A DNA stretch of 64,000 nucleotides from JAIBJN01 sp963842305 (GTDB taxonomy: Bacteria > Actinomycetota > Thermoleophilia > Gaiellales > Gaiellaceae): assembly GCA_963842305.1 (NCBI GenBank), contig CAWJFW010000002.1:124001-188000 (forward strand), read 5' to 3'. The position numbers and the translations under genes were made by a program. Of this stretch, positions 16,062 to 24,311 are shown piece after piece (positions within the stretch are counted from its first letter, which is position 1; every line of letters starts with the position of its first letter). The notes below the pieces were generated by a model that did no database searches, had not been told where the DNA came from, and worked only from the letters and a program-made list of their open reading frames with translations.

Positions 16062-16991
16062 TCAGAGCTCGAGCTCGGTGCCGGCCCCGGCGCTGCGGGC
16101 CCGTTCGAGGATGACGTTGGCGAAGGCCGCATCGAGCACGCCGATGCCGAGGTTGCAGCAGAAAACCTTGTCGGGAGAGCCCTCGCCACCTAGCCCTTCG
16201 CCGACGCTTCCCTCCGGGGCGGGCCAGCCTTGGAAGTGGCCGAGGTCGCGGTAGTACTCGAACTGTCCGACGTCGTCGGCAAGGAACAGGTCGGCAGCCG
16301 CGACTGCCTGCGGCCCGAAGTAGAAGTCGAAGTCGATTGGGAGGGCCAGCCAGTGGTCGCCCAGGTGCTCCGGCCGGATGGGCGGCACGGGATCCTCGAT
16401 GATCGGACCCGCGGTCACGACCACCTCGGCCCCGGACAGCGCGTCCTCCCAGCCGTCGGCCGCCTGTGCAAGGTCACCGAGACGCTCGATGCGCTCGGGG
16501 TGAGGGTCCCACGCCCGGACGGAGACGTTCGGGTTGAGCGCGTGCAGGAGCCGGGCGTGGAAGAGCCCCTGCTCGCCGCAGCCCAGGATCGCTGCGCGGC
16601 TCCAGCCGGCCGGAGCGAAGCGGCGGACGCAGACGCCGCTTGCTGCCGCGGTGCGGACTGCGGTGATCTCAGCACCGTCCATGATTGCCACTGGTAGGCC
16701 CGTCTCGGCGTCGTTGACGACGATCAGCCCCGTGATGTAGGGGAGCCCGCGCTTCTTGTTCGCCGGGTAGCCGGCGACCCACTTCAGCGTGACCACGTCC
16801 TCGTCGCGCAGGTAGGCGGGCATGGCATGCAGGAAGGAGTCCTTCCGCGGGTGGACGCCCGGCTTCGGCGGGAGCTCGACGCGGCCCGCGGCCAGCGCTC
16901 GGTAGGCGTGCTCGACTAGGTCGAGCTGCTCCCGTGCCTCGGGCAGTAGCCGGCCGACCTCGGCGCGGCTGAGGAAGAGCAGCTCGCTCAA
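16062..16991 (-). CDS. ornithine cyclodeaminase/mu-crystallin family dehydrogenase
   Basis: A 309-residue NAD(P)-dependent member of the OCD/alanine dehydrogenase (mu-crystallin) family. Seen: KPGVHPRKDSFLHAMPAYL near 50, LKWVAGYPANKKRGLPYITG (around 70-90), the family MDGAEITAVRTAAASG, and the Rossmann ILGCGEQG near 135. Members deaminate or reduce imines derived from ornithine, alanine and other amino acids. The start is TTG 16991, overlapping the TGA of the PPOX gene as TTGA; no better start is available in the frame. Operon partners are the PPOX gene upstream and a hypothetical gene four bases downstream. Substrate is inferred only at family level. Confidence 0.83.
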   Translation of the reverse strand: MSELLFLSRAEVGRLLPEAREQLDLVEHAYRALAAGRVELPPKPGVHPRKDSFLHAMPAYLRDEDVVTLKWVAGYPANKKRGLPYITGLIVVNDAETGLPVAIMDGAEITAVRTAAASGVCVRRFAPAGWSRAAILGCGEQGLFHARLLHALNPNVSVRAWDPHPERIERLGDLAQAADGWEDALSGAEVVVTAGPIIEDPVPPIRPEHLGDHWLALPIDFDFYFGPQAVAAADLFLADDVGQFEYYRDLGHFQGWPAPEGSVGEGLGGEGSPDKVFCCNLGIGVLDAAFANVILERARSAGAGTELEL

Positions 16992-17377
16992 GACACGGAC
17001 ACCAGCTCGATCACGACCTTGACGCGCGACTCGTCCGGTCTGTGTCCCTGGTATTCGTCGTTGCCCGTGTACTTCTTCGAGAGCCGGTCGATCTGCCGGT
17101 CGGCCTCCTCGCCCTCGATGATCTCGACGACGCGGCCGCGGACGGCGACACTCGCGTAGTCGTCCTCCCGGTCGACGACGGAGAGGGCGATCCTCGGGTC
17201 GCGGCGCATGTTCCGCTCCTTGACGCGGCCCGTCGCAGTGTTGAAGGTGATCGTGTCGTCCAACCGTTCGATCCAGACGGGCGTCACCTGCGGCGACCCG
17301 TCGGCCATCACGGTGGCGACGAACGCCAGGTTGGGCTTGTCGATGATGGCCTTTGCCTTGTTGTTCAGCGCTGCCAT
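16988..17377 (-). CDS. PPOX-class (pyridoxamine 5'-phosphate oxidase fold) F420/flavin-dependent protein
   Basis: A 129-residue split-barrel protein. Seen: PNLAFVATVMADGSPQVTPV (15-34) and WIERLDDTITFNTATGRVKE, both standard for the actinobacterial PPOX class whose members often bind F420 or FMN and reduce various substrates. The segment MRRDPRIALSVVDRED and the C-terminal KVVIELVSV complete the barrel. It starts at ATG 17377 and is divergent from the CoA transferase gene. It shares a TTGA overlap with the ornithine cyclodeaminase-family gene, so it is probably its redox companion. The exact cofactor cannot be told from sequence alone. Confidence 0.85.
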   Translation of the reverse strand: MAALNNKAKAIIDKPNLAFVATVMADGSPQVTPVWIERLDDTITFNTATGRVKERNMRRDPRIALSVVDREDDYASVAVRGRVVEIIEGEEADRQIDRLSKKYTGNDEYQGHRPDESRVKVVIELVSVS

Positions 17378-17436
17378 TGCGGCTCCTCGCGGTTCGTGAG
17401 TGTACGCAGCAGTGTTCCGGCGAATACGGTACGCGC

Positions 17437-18582
17437 GTGCCGCTCCTCACGGGCACCCGCGTCCTCGCCTTCGAGAACGGCCTCGCCGGGCCGCTCGCAA
17501 GTCGATTGCTCGCCGACCTCGGCGCCGACGTCATCAAGGTGGAGCGGCCCGAGGGCGGTGACGTCACGCGGTCGTGGGACACCGTCGCCGCCGGTCTCTC
17601 GAGCGGCTTCGTCTGGGTCAACCGCGGGAAGCGGAGCGTTGCTCTCGACGTGAAGGATCCGGCCAGCCGTGCGGCGATCGAGCGGTTGATCGAACGGAGT
17701 GACGTCTTCCTCCAGAACTACACGCCGGGCTGGGCCGACCGCGTGGGGCTCGGGGAGGAGCCCGTGCGCGCGCTCCGGCCGGACATCGTCTACGTCGACA
17801 TCTCGGGCTACGGCCCGGACGGCCCGTACGCCCACAAGAACGCCTACGACCTCGTCATGCAGGGCGAGGCAGGGTTGATCGCGGTGACCGGGACGCCGGC
17901 GGAACCCGCCCGCGTGGGGGTCTCGGTCTGCGACGTCGGCGCCGCGAGCTACGCGGCGGTGGCGACGCTGGGAGCCCTCGCCCGGCGAGCCGAGACCGGC
18001 AAGGGAGCCCGCGTTTCCGTCTCCCTCTTTGACACGATGGTCGACTGGCTCGGCTATTTCCCTCACCTCTGGTGGCAGCGTCGCGAGATGCCCGGGCGGA
18101 CGGGGATGCACCATCCGCTCTTCTGTCCGTACGGCCCCTATCCGGCCGGCGACGGGAAGCTCTTCGGCCTCGCCGTCCTGTCGCCCGAGCACTGGCGCGC
18201 GCTCTGCGTGGACGTTATCGAGCGGCCTGAGCTCCTCGACGACCAGCGCCTAGCCACGAACGAGGGCAGGGTCGAGCACCGCAGCCTGCTGGAGCCGATC
18301 CTCGAGGAGGCTTTCGCGGCACGGGCCTCGCACGAGTGGCTCGGCCGGCTGGAGGCCGCGCGGATTCCCTGCGGGGCCGTGAACGACGTCTCGGAGGTCG
18401 CGGAGCACCCGCAGCTGGCCCACAACGGGCTCGTCGTCGAGGTCGGCTCGCCCGCCGGTCCCATCCCAGTGATCGGCAGTCCGTTCCTCGTCGACGGCGA
18501 GCGGCCCCCGTCGGGCCCGGTTCCGGCGCTCGGCGAGCACACCGAGGAGATCCTCAGAGAGATCGGCCTCGCGGGCCCATAG
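17437..18582 (+). CDS. CaiB/BaiF (family III) CoA transferase
   Basis: A 381-residue CoA transferase that moves CoA between carboxylic acids. Seen: LTGTRVLAFENGLAGPLASR at the N-terminus, ADLGADVIKVERPEGGD (26-42), NRGKRSVALDVKDP (62-75), and the nucleophile Asp138 in AYDLVMQGEAG. The C-terminal part includes ARIPCGAVNDVSEVAEHPQ and PVPALGEHTEEIL, both typical of the family. GTG 17437 is chosen because homology starts at once; the frame upstream is antisense to the PPOX gene. It converges with the aldo/keto reductase gene with a 29-bp overlap. The acid substrate is unknown. Confidence 0.9.
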   Translation: MPLLTGTRVLAFENGLAGPLASRLLADLGADVIKVERPEGGDVTRSWDTVAAGLSSGFVWVNRGKRSVALDVKDPASRAAIERLIERSDVFLQNYTPGWADRVGLGEEPVRALRPDIVYVDISGYGPDGPYAHKNAYDLVMQGEAGLIAVTGTPAEPARVGVSVCDVGAASYAAVATLGALARRAETGKGARVSVSLFDTMVDWLGYFPHLWWQRREMPGRTGMHHPLFCPYGPYPAGDGKLFGLAVLSPEHWRALCVDVIERPELLDDQRLATNEGRVEHRSLLEPILEEAFAARASHEWLGRLEAARIPCGAVNDVSEVAEHPQLAHNGLVVEVGSPAGPIPVIGSPFLVDGERPPSGPVPALGEHTEEILREIGLAGP

Positions 18583-19369
18583 CGAGCTCTTCGACGAGCC
18601 GGCGCTCGTCGGGTCCGAACCACGGCGCTGAGCCTGCCTCGGCGTTCTCGCGGGCGTGAGCCGGACTCCTCGTTGCCGGAATTACCGCGGTCACGCGCGG
18701 ATCCGAAAGAGTCCATTTCAGCAGCGCCTGTGCCCACGACGTCACGCCGAGCGGCTCGAGCGCGAGCGGATCGGGTCCCGAGATGAGGCTTCCGGCGCCG
18801 CCGAGCGGGCGCATGACGATGACCCCGATGCCGAGCTCCTCGGCGAGCGGAAGGATCACCGATTCGACCTCGCGCTCGCGCGGGTTGAGCGGAACCTGAA
18901 CGGCGTCGATTCGCCCGGTTTGCATGACCTGCGCGAGGTCGTCGAATGCCGAGGAGGCGTAGTGCGTCGCTCCGAGGAAGCGGATGCGGCCGCTATCCCG
19001 CTCGCGCTCGAGCCAGTCCAGGTGGTCGCGCCACGCGACGAGGTTGTGCACCTGCTCGAGGTCGACGTGCCCGTGGAAGTCGCGGAGCTGGGCCTCGAAC
19101 TGCGCGCGCCCCTGCGAGACGGATGGAGTCCAGATCTTCGTAGCGACGAAGCTCACCTCCCGCCGTCCGTCGAGCGCACGACCCAGGATGCGCTCGGCTC
19201 GCCCATACATCGGAGAGGAGTCGACCAGCGTCGTCCCCGCCGCGAAAGCCGCCTCGACGACGGCATTGCCGACGTGCTGATCGGCGTCGGCGAGGTCGAA
19301 CGTCTCCCATGTCCCGAGGCCGACGACCGGGAGGTCGACTCCGGTGCGCCCGAGAGTACGCCGCTCCAT
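18554..19369 (-). CDS. aldo/keto reductase
   Basis: A 271-residue NADPH-dependent aldo/keto reductase. The full catalytic tetrad is visible: Asp50 and Tyr55 in DSSPMYG, Lys78 in ATKIW, and His108 in EQVHNLV. The TIM-barrel cofactor end includes IPATRSPAHARENAEAG. It starts at ATG 19369 with GGGAG upstream. The frame could extend to 19432, but only low-complexity sequence is added. The gene diverges from hpnC with just 13 bp between start codons, so their promoters must lie inside each other's coding sequence. A link to hopanoid metabolism is not established. Confidence 0.9.
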   Translation of the reverse strand: MERRTLGRTGVDLPVVGLGTWETFDLADADQHVGNAVVEAAFAAGTTLVDSSPMYGRAERILGRALDGRREVSFVATKIWTPSVSQGRAQFEAQLRDFHGHVDLEQVHNLVAWRDHLDWLERERDSGRIRFLGATHYASSAFDDLAQVMQTGRIDAVQVPLNPREREVESVILPLAEELGIGVIVMRPLGGAGSLISGPDPLALEPLGVTSWAQALLKWTLSDPRVTAVIPATRSPAHARENAEAGSAPWFGPDERRLVEELAMGPRGRSL

Positions 19370-19382
19370 ACTGTCTCCCACC

Positions 19383-20222
19383 ATGCCCCCGGCGAGCCTA
19401 CTCGATGCCCCCGAGCTCGCCGCCGCTCGCATCGACGCGCGGGCCTCCGGGGAGAACTTCCCGGTCGCATCGTTCCTCGCGCCGCGCTCTGCCCGTGCCC
19501 ATCTCCGCGCCGTCTACGGATTCGCGCGGCTCGTGGACAACCTCGGCGACGAGGCCCCGGGCGATCGAGACGCCCTTCTCGACGAGCTCGAGCGCGAGCT
19601 CGACGGGTCGCCTCGCACCGAAATCATGCTCCGGCTGCACGAGACGATCGCCGACCGCACGCTGCCGCTCGAGCCCTTTCACCGCCTCATCCAGGCGAAC
19701 CGCATCGACCAGGTCCGGCGCCGCTACGAAACGTGGGACGACGTGCGCGAGTACTGCACCTACTCGGCGGATCCGGTCGGTCGCCTCGTCCTCGGAATCT
19801 ACGGCCGGGCGGGAGAGCCGGAGCTCGTCGGCATGAGCGACGCCGTCTGCACGGGGCTCCAGCTCGTGAACTTCGTCCAGGATCCACCGCGCGACCTGTC
19901 CCTCGGCCGCGTCTATTTGCCCCAGGAGGACCTGCGTCGGTTCGGTGTCGAGGACTACGACCTCGCCGGCCCGTTGAGCGCCCCGGTCGCCGAGCTACTC
20001 CGCTTCGAGGCAGCCCGGGCGCGCTCGCTCCTCCAAGAGGGTCTACCGCTCCGCAGCGAGCTGGGTGGGAGAGCTGGGCTCTCGGTGGCGCTCTATGCAC
20101 GGGGTGGCCTGGCCGCTCTCGACGCGCTGAAGCAGGCAGGCTGGGATGTGTTCACGGGCCGTCCGGCGCCGACCCGCTCGAATTTCGCCCGTCTGGCCCT
20201 CTCCGAGCTCCTGCGCCGATGA
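19383..20222 (+). CDS. hpnC: hydroxysqualene synthase HpnC
   Basis: A 279-residue squalene/phytoene synthase-fold enzyme, first gene of the hopanoid operon. HpnC converts presqualene diphosphate to hydroxysqualene in the HpnC-HpnD-HpnE route. The two Asp-rich regions are DNLGDE (52-57) and NFVQDPPRD (163-171), and the LGRVYLPQEDLRRFGV block follows. ATG 19383 is chosen; an in-frame ATG 13 codons upstream lies in the divergent reductase start. The gene ends in ATGA, overlapping hpnD. Assignment as HpnC rather than HpnD rests on gene order and on the aberrant second motif, which are typical of HpnC. Confidence 0.9.
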   Translation: MPPASLLDAPELAAARIDARASGENFPVASFLAPRSARAHLRAVYGFARLVDNLGDEAPGDRDALLDELERELDGSPRTEIMLRLHETIADRTLPLEPFHRLIQANRIDQVRRRYETWDDVREYCTYSADPVGRLVLGIYGRAGEPELVGMSDAVCTGLQLVNFVQDPPRDLSLGRVYLPQEDLRRFGVEDYDLAGPLSAPVAELLRFEAARARSLLQEGLPLRSELGGRAGLSVALYARGGLAALDALKQAGWDVFTGRPAPTRSNFARLALSELLRR

Positions 20223-21055
20223 GCGTCGAGGACGCCTACGCTGAAGTTGCTCGCATCACCCGGCGCGAGGCGCGAAATTTCGCCTGGGGGATCGCGGTTC
20301 TGCCGCGGCCGAAGCGGCTGGCCGTCGCGGCCCTGTACGCGTTCGCGCGCCGGGTCGATGACATCGCCGACGATCCGGAACTGCCCGTGCAGGAGCGACG
20401 GCGCGGCCTCGAGGATTGCCGTCATGCGGTCGAGGCGCTTCCGGCGGCGCCTGTCGACGATGCCGTTCTGGTCGCTCTTGCGGATGCCACCTCGCGCTAT
20501 CCGGTGCCGCGGAGCGCACTCGCCGACCTCGTCGCAGGCGGGCTGATGGACGCCGAACGGTCTCGTTACGCAAGCTGGGAGGAGCTACGCGAGTACTGCC
20601 GCTGCGTCGCGGGCGCGGTCGGACTCGCCTGCGTAGCCGTCTACGGGCCGAGCGACCCGGTCGCGGCCGAGCCGCGCGCGGAGGTCCTCGGCCTCGCGCT
20701 CCAGCAGATCAACATCATGCGAGACGTCGCCGAGGACTGGCGGCTCGGACGCGTCTACCTGCCCCAGGACGAGCTCGATCGGTTCGGCGTCAGCGAGACC
20801 GACCTCGCAGCGGGCCGTGTCACCGCCGCCTGGCAGGCCCTCATGGAGCACCAGGGAGCGCGCGCTGAGTCGCTCATGCGTGACGGTCTCGGGCTCCTTC
20901 CGTTGCTCGACCGGCGCAGCGCACTGTGCGTTCGGTCGTTCGCGGGCATCTACAAGGGCCTCCTGGCGCAGATGCGAACTCGGGGCTACGACGTGTTCTC
21001 GCGGCGGCCGCAGCTCTCGGCGGTCGGCAAGCTGCGGGCGGTCGCCGCGCTGTGA
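20219..21055 (+). CDS. hpnD: presqualene diphosphate synthase HpnD
   Basis: A 278-residue squalene/phytoene synthase family enzyme that condenses two farnesyl diphosphates to presqualene diphosphate. Both Asp motifs are intact: DDIADD (47-52) and NIMRDVAED (165-173). The latter is followed by WRLGRVYLPQDELDRFGV. ATG 20219 overlaps the hpnC stop (ATGA) and the gene ends in a GTGA overlap with hpnE, so the three genes are translationally coupled. HpnD is the canonical, more motif-complete member of the pair. Confidence 0.92.
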   Translation: MSVEDAYAEVARITRREARNFAWGIAVLPRPKRLAVAALYAFARRVDDIADDPELPVQERRRGLEDCRHAVEALPAAPVDDAVLVALADATSRYPVPRSALADLVAGGLMDAERSRYASWEELREYCRCVAGAVGLACVAVYGPSDPVAAEPRAEVLGLALQQINIMRDVAEDWRLGRVYLPQDELDRFGVSETDLAAGRVTAAWQALMEHQGARAESLMRDGLGLLPLLDRRSALCVRSFAGIYKGLLAQMRTRGYDVFSRRPQLSAVGKLRAVAAL

Positions 21056-22326
21056 GGGCCGTGGTCCTGGGCGGGGGCCTCGCCGGCCTCGCCGCAGCCT
21101 TCGAGCTGGCCGACGCGGGTTGCGCGGTGACCGTCTTCGAGGCCCGGCCCACGCTTGGAGGTGCGGTGCAGACGCTGCCCGAGCGCGAGGGCGATCCACC
21201 TCCGCCTCCCGACAACGGCCAGCACATCGCGCTGGGGTGCTGCACCGAGTACCTGGCCTTCCTGGCGCGGGTCGGAGAGGCCGGGTCGGTGCGCCGGGAG
21301 CCACTCGCCCTGCCGGTCATCGCCGAGGACGGAAGCGTCGCCCGCATCGCGCCGGGAGCGCTCGGGCTCCTGCGCTACAAGCACCTCTCGCTGCGCGATC
21401 GGCTTGCGGTCGCTCGAGTGGCACGTCGTCTCGGCCGACTGGATCCTGCGGGCCACGACGACGAGACGTTCGCCGACCTCCTGCTGCGGCTCGGCCAGAC
21501 GCAAGCCGCCATCGATCGCTTCTGGGACGTCTTCATCCGACCTGCGCTCAACCTTCGCTGCGAGGAGGTGAGCGCCGCGCCGGCGCTCTTCACCGTGCAG
21601 ACAGCCCTCTTGGCCGATCGCGAGGCGAGCGACGTGATCTTCCCCGTTCGGCCCCTCGGCGAGATCCACGGGGACGCGGCGGGGGCCCGTCTCCACGAGC
21701 TGGGGGTCGTCATTCGCACCGGCGAGCGCGTGGCGGCCATCGAGGAAAGCGGTGTGGTGCTCGGCGACGGAGCGCGAACCGAGGCCGAACTGATCGTCGT
21801 CGCCCTGCCGCCCCAGGAGAGTGCCCGCCTGCTGGGCGAGCCCGAGGCGGGCCTCGAGGACTCGCCGATCGTCTCCGTCCACCTGCTCTTCGACCGTCCG
21901 ATCCTCGGCTTTGAGGTGGCCGCATTGCTGCGGAGCCCGGCGCACTGGGTCTTCGACCGCGGGGCGCTGACGGGGCAGCCTCCGGAGAGTGGTCAATACC
22001 TCACGGTCGTCTCGAGTGGAGCGCCCGAGCTCCTCGAAGTCCGGGGGCGAGAGCTCGTCGATCTGCTCGCCGCGGAGCTGACCGCAAGACTCGAGCCGGC
22101 CGAGCTCCTCTGGTCGCGAGTGAGCCGCGAGCCGGCGGCCACGTTCGCCGCCCGGCCCGGGACTGCGGCGCGGCGGCCCGGGGCAGAGACGGGCAAGCCG
22201 GGCATCGCGCGAGCCGGCGCCTGGACGGACACTGGGTGGCCGGCCACCATGGAGGGCGCGATCAGAAGCGGCAGGACTGCAGCGCGAGCCCTGCTGTCGT
22301 CGCGGCCAAGTGAAGCGCCCGTCTGA
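21052..22326 (+). CDS. hpnE: hydroxysqualene dehydroxylase HpnE (squalene-forming amine oxidase family)
   Basis: A 424-residue FAD-dependent flavoprotein of the amine oxidase/phytoene desaturase fold. It performs the final reduction of hydroxysqualene to squalene. Seen: the N-terminal FAD motif GGGLAG (7-12) with FEARPTLGG, the HpnE-type segment NGQHIALGCCTEYLAFL, and a C-terminal FAD-closing motif near TDTGWPATMEGAIRSG. GTG 21052 overlaps the hpnD TGA as GTGA. About 100 bp separate this gene from the cyclase, the only real gap in the operon; it holds a copy of repeat B. Confidence 0.9.
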   Translation: MRAVVLGGGLAGLAAAFELADAGCAVTVFEARPTLGGAVQTLPEREGDPPPPPDNGQHIALGCCTEYLAFLARVGEAGSVRREPLALPVIAEDGSVARIAPGALGLLRYKHLSLRDRLAVARVARRLGRLDPAGHDDETFADLLLRLGQTQAAIDRFWDVFIRPALNLRCEEVSAAPALFTVQTALLADREASDVIFPVRPLGEIHGDAAGARLHELGVVIRTGERVAAIEESGVVLGDGARTEAELIVVALPPQESARLLGEPEAGLEDSPIVSVHLLFDRPILGFEVAALLRSPAHWVFDRGALTGQPPESGQYLTVVSSGAPELLEVRGRELVDLLAAELTARLEPAELLWSRVSREPAATFAARPGTAARRPGAETGKPGIARAGAWTDTGWPATMEGAIRSGRTAARALLSSRPSEAPV

Positions 22327-22341
22327 AAAACTTAGGCGCAT

Positions 22342-22372
22342 GGGGCACCCCAGCCCACCACCCGCTTTCGAG
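22342..22372 (+). repeat. dispersed repeat B, copy 1
   Basis: A 31-bp block beginning GGGGCACCCC recurs at 61667-61697 in the same orientation with 28 of 31 identical bases. Weaker similarity continues for about 30 bp downstream in both places (an ACGCxTGGCGCxCGG segment). It sits in the hpnE-shc gap. Confidence 0.6.
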
Positions 22373-22427
22373 CGTACCGGTGAGAAGCGCACGCATGGCG
22401 CGCGGGCGGTGACGAGAAGGTGACGAT

Positions 22428-24311
22428 CTGAGCGCGACCACGCACCGAGGGAAGAAAGCGCCACGGCCCGTCGCGTCCGAGCTCGAGCGGACTCTGAACC
22501 GCGCGGTCCGACGGCTGCTCTCGCTCCAGAAGCCCGACGGCTGGTGGGTCGGAGAGCTCGAGTCCAACGTGACCATGACGGCGCAGCACCTGCTGCTGCT
22601 CGAGTTCCTTCGACTGCGCGACGAGGAGACGACGCGTCGCTGCGCGAACGAGCTGCTGGCCCGGCAGCGTCCCGACGGGCTCTGGGCGATCTACTGGGGC
22701 GGCGAGCCCGACCTTGCCGCCACGCTGGAGTCCTACGCGGCGCTCCGCCTCGCGGGGCTCTCGGCGGACGACGAGCGGCTGGCGCCGGCGCGGCGGTTCT
22801 GCGAGGAGCGAGGCGGGATCGGCGGGGCGCGCGTCTTCACCCGCATCTGGCTCGCCCTCTTCGGGCTGTGGCCGTGGGACGAGATTCCGCAGCTTCCACC
22901 GGAGGTGGTCCTGCTCAAGCCTTCGCTTCCGTTCTCCGTGTACGACTTCGCGTGCTGGGCTCGCCAGACCGTGGTCCCGCTCACGGTCGTCCTGCACTAC
23001 CGCCCGGTCCGCCGGCTCCCGCCCGAGCGCGCCTGCCACGAGCTGAACCTCGGGCCGGCCCCGCGAAAGGCAACGGCGGGCCTCCTGAGCGACAGGACAC
23101 TTGCCTGGTACTCGGGCCGAGGCTTTCAACCTGGCCGCGAGCGCGCACTGGCCACCGCGGAGCGCTGGATCATCGATCGTCAGGAGCTCGACGGCTCGTG
23201 GGGCGGAATCCAGCCGCCGTGGGTCTGGTCGCTGATCGCCCTCGCGTGCCGCGGCCACGGCCCGGAGTCTCCATATTTCAGCCGCGGGCTCGCCGGCTGG
23301 AAGAGGTTCATGGTCGAGGAGGGCGACCGCCTGCGGCCGGAAGCCTGCCAGTCGCCCGTCTGGGACACGGGGCTCGCGCTCCTCGCGCTCCGGGCCGCCG
23401 ACGTGCCCGCCGACGAATTGGCGCTCCGGCGAGCCGGAGAGTGGCTGGTCGCCGAGGAGATCCGGCAGCGCGGCGACTGGGCCGTCCGCCGCCCCGGTGT
23501 CGAGCCGGGCGGCTGGGCGTTCGAGTACGACAACGACCTCTACCCGGACATCGACGACGCAGCAATCGTGGCCATGGCTCTCGAGGACGTCGGAGGGGCG
23601 CGCGGAGCCATCGACCGGGCGAGCGACTGGATGGCGGCGATGCAGAGCGAGAACGGCGGCTGGGGAGCCTTCGACGCCGACAACGACGCCGACTGGCTCT
23701 ACAAGATCCCCTTCTGCGACTTCGGCGCCGTCACGGATCCGCCGTCCGCCGACGTCACCGCCCACGTCGTCGAGTTCCTGGCCCGGGCCGGGGGCCACGA
23801 GGAGGCAGTGCAGCGAGGCATCGAGTACCTGCTCCGCGAGCAGGAGGAGGACGGCTCGTGGTTCGGGCGTTGGGGCGTCAATTACGTCTACGGCGTCGGC
23901 GCGGTTCTGCCCGCGCTCGAGGCGGCAGGATTCCCGCCCGAACACCAAGCGATGCGCCGTGCGGTGGCATGGCTCGTGGCTCGTCAAAACGAGGACGGCG
24001 GCTTCGGCGAGGACTGCCGCTCGTACGACCGCGGCGAGGCGGGGATCGCCTGGCGCGGCCGCGGTGAGTCGACGCCGTCGCAGACCGCCTGGGCGCTGCT
24101 GGGCCTTGTCGCGGCCGGAGAGACGGCTTCCGACTGCGCCTCCCGCGCCGTCGCCTGGCTCTGCAACGCACAGAAGCGAAACGGCGGCTGGGACGAGGAT
24201 TACTTCACGGGCACCGGGTTCCCGCGCGACTTCCTCATCAACTACCACCTCTACCGGGAGGTCTGGCCGGTCCTGGCGCTGGGGCGCGTGCGCCGCGCCC
24301 TCGCGGCGTGA
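22428..24311 (+). CDS. shc: squalene-hopene cyclase (apparent CTG start)
   Basis: A 627-residue membrane-associated terpene cyclase that folds squalene to hopene. The catalytic DIDD motif is at 374-377 if translation begins at CTG 22428, the same numbering as Alicyclobacillus acidocaldarius SHC (catalytic Asp376). Many QW repeats are visible (QKPDGWW, QRPDGLW, QELDGSWGG, QSENGGWG, QEEDGSWFG), with the conserved end GTGFPRDFLINYHLYR. An in-frame stop lies at 22410. No ATG, GTG or TTG occurs before GTG 22569, which would delete the conserved N-terminal QW repeat. An AAGGTGA Shine-Dalgarno-like sequence precedes the CTG. The end overlaps hpnA (GTGA). Confidence 0.93.
   Translation: MSATTHRGKKAPRPVASELERTLNRAVRRLLSLQKPDGWWVGELESNVTMTAQHLLLLEFLRLRDEETTRRCANELLARQRPDGLWAIYWGGEPDLAATLESYAALRLAGLSADDERLAPARRFCEERGGIGGARVFTRIWLALFGLWPWDEIPQLPPEVVLLKPSLPFSVYDFACWARQTVVPLTVVLHYRPVRRLPPERACHELNLGPAPRKATAGLLSDRTLAWYSGRGFQPGRERALATAERWIIDRQELDGSWGGIQPPWVWSLIALACRGHGPESPYFSRGLAGWKRFMVEEGDRLRPEACQSPVWDTGLALLALRAADVPADELALRRAGEWLVAEEIRQRGDWAVRRPGVEPGGWAFEYDNDLYPDIDDAAIVAMALEDVGGARGAIDRASDWMAAMQSENGGWGAFDADNDADWLYKIPFCDFGAVTDPPSADVTAHVVEFLARAGGHEEAVQRGIEYLLREQEEDGSWFGRWGVNYVYGVGAVLPALEAAGFPPEHQAMRRAVAWLVARQNEDGGFGEDCRSYDRGEAGIAWRGRGESTPSQTAWALLGLVAAGETASDCASRAVAWLCNAQKRNGGWDEDYFTGTGFPRDFLINYHLYREVWPVLALGRVRRALAA

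Noticed and set aside
16992..17621. Upstream extension of the ornithine cyclodeaminase-family frame
   Set aside because: It overlaps the PPOX gene in another frame and shows no homology.
22332..24248. 638-codon open frame on the minus strand
   Set aside because: Antisense to squalene-hopene cyclase, whose motifs are unambiguous.
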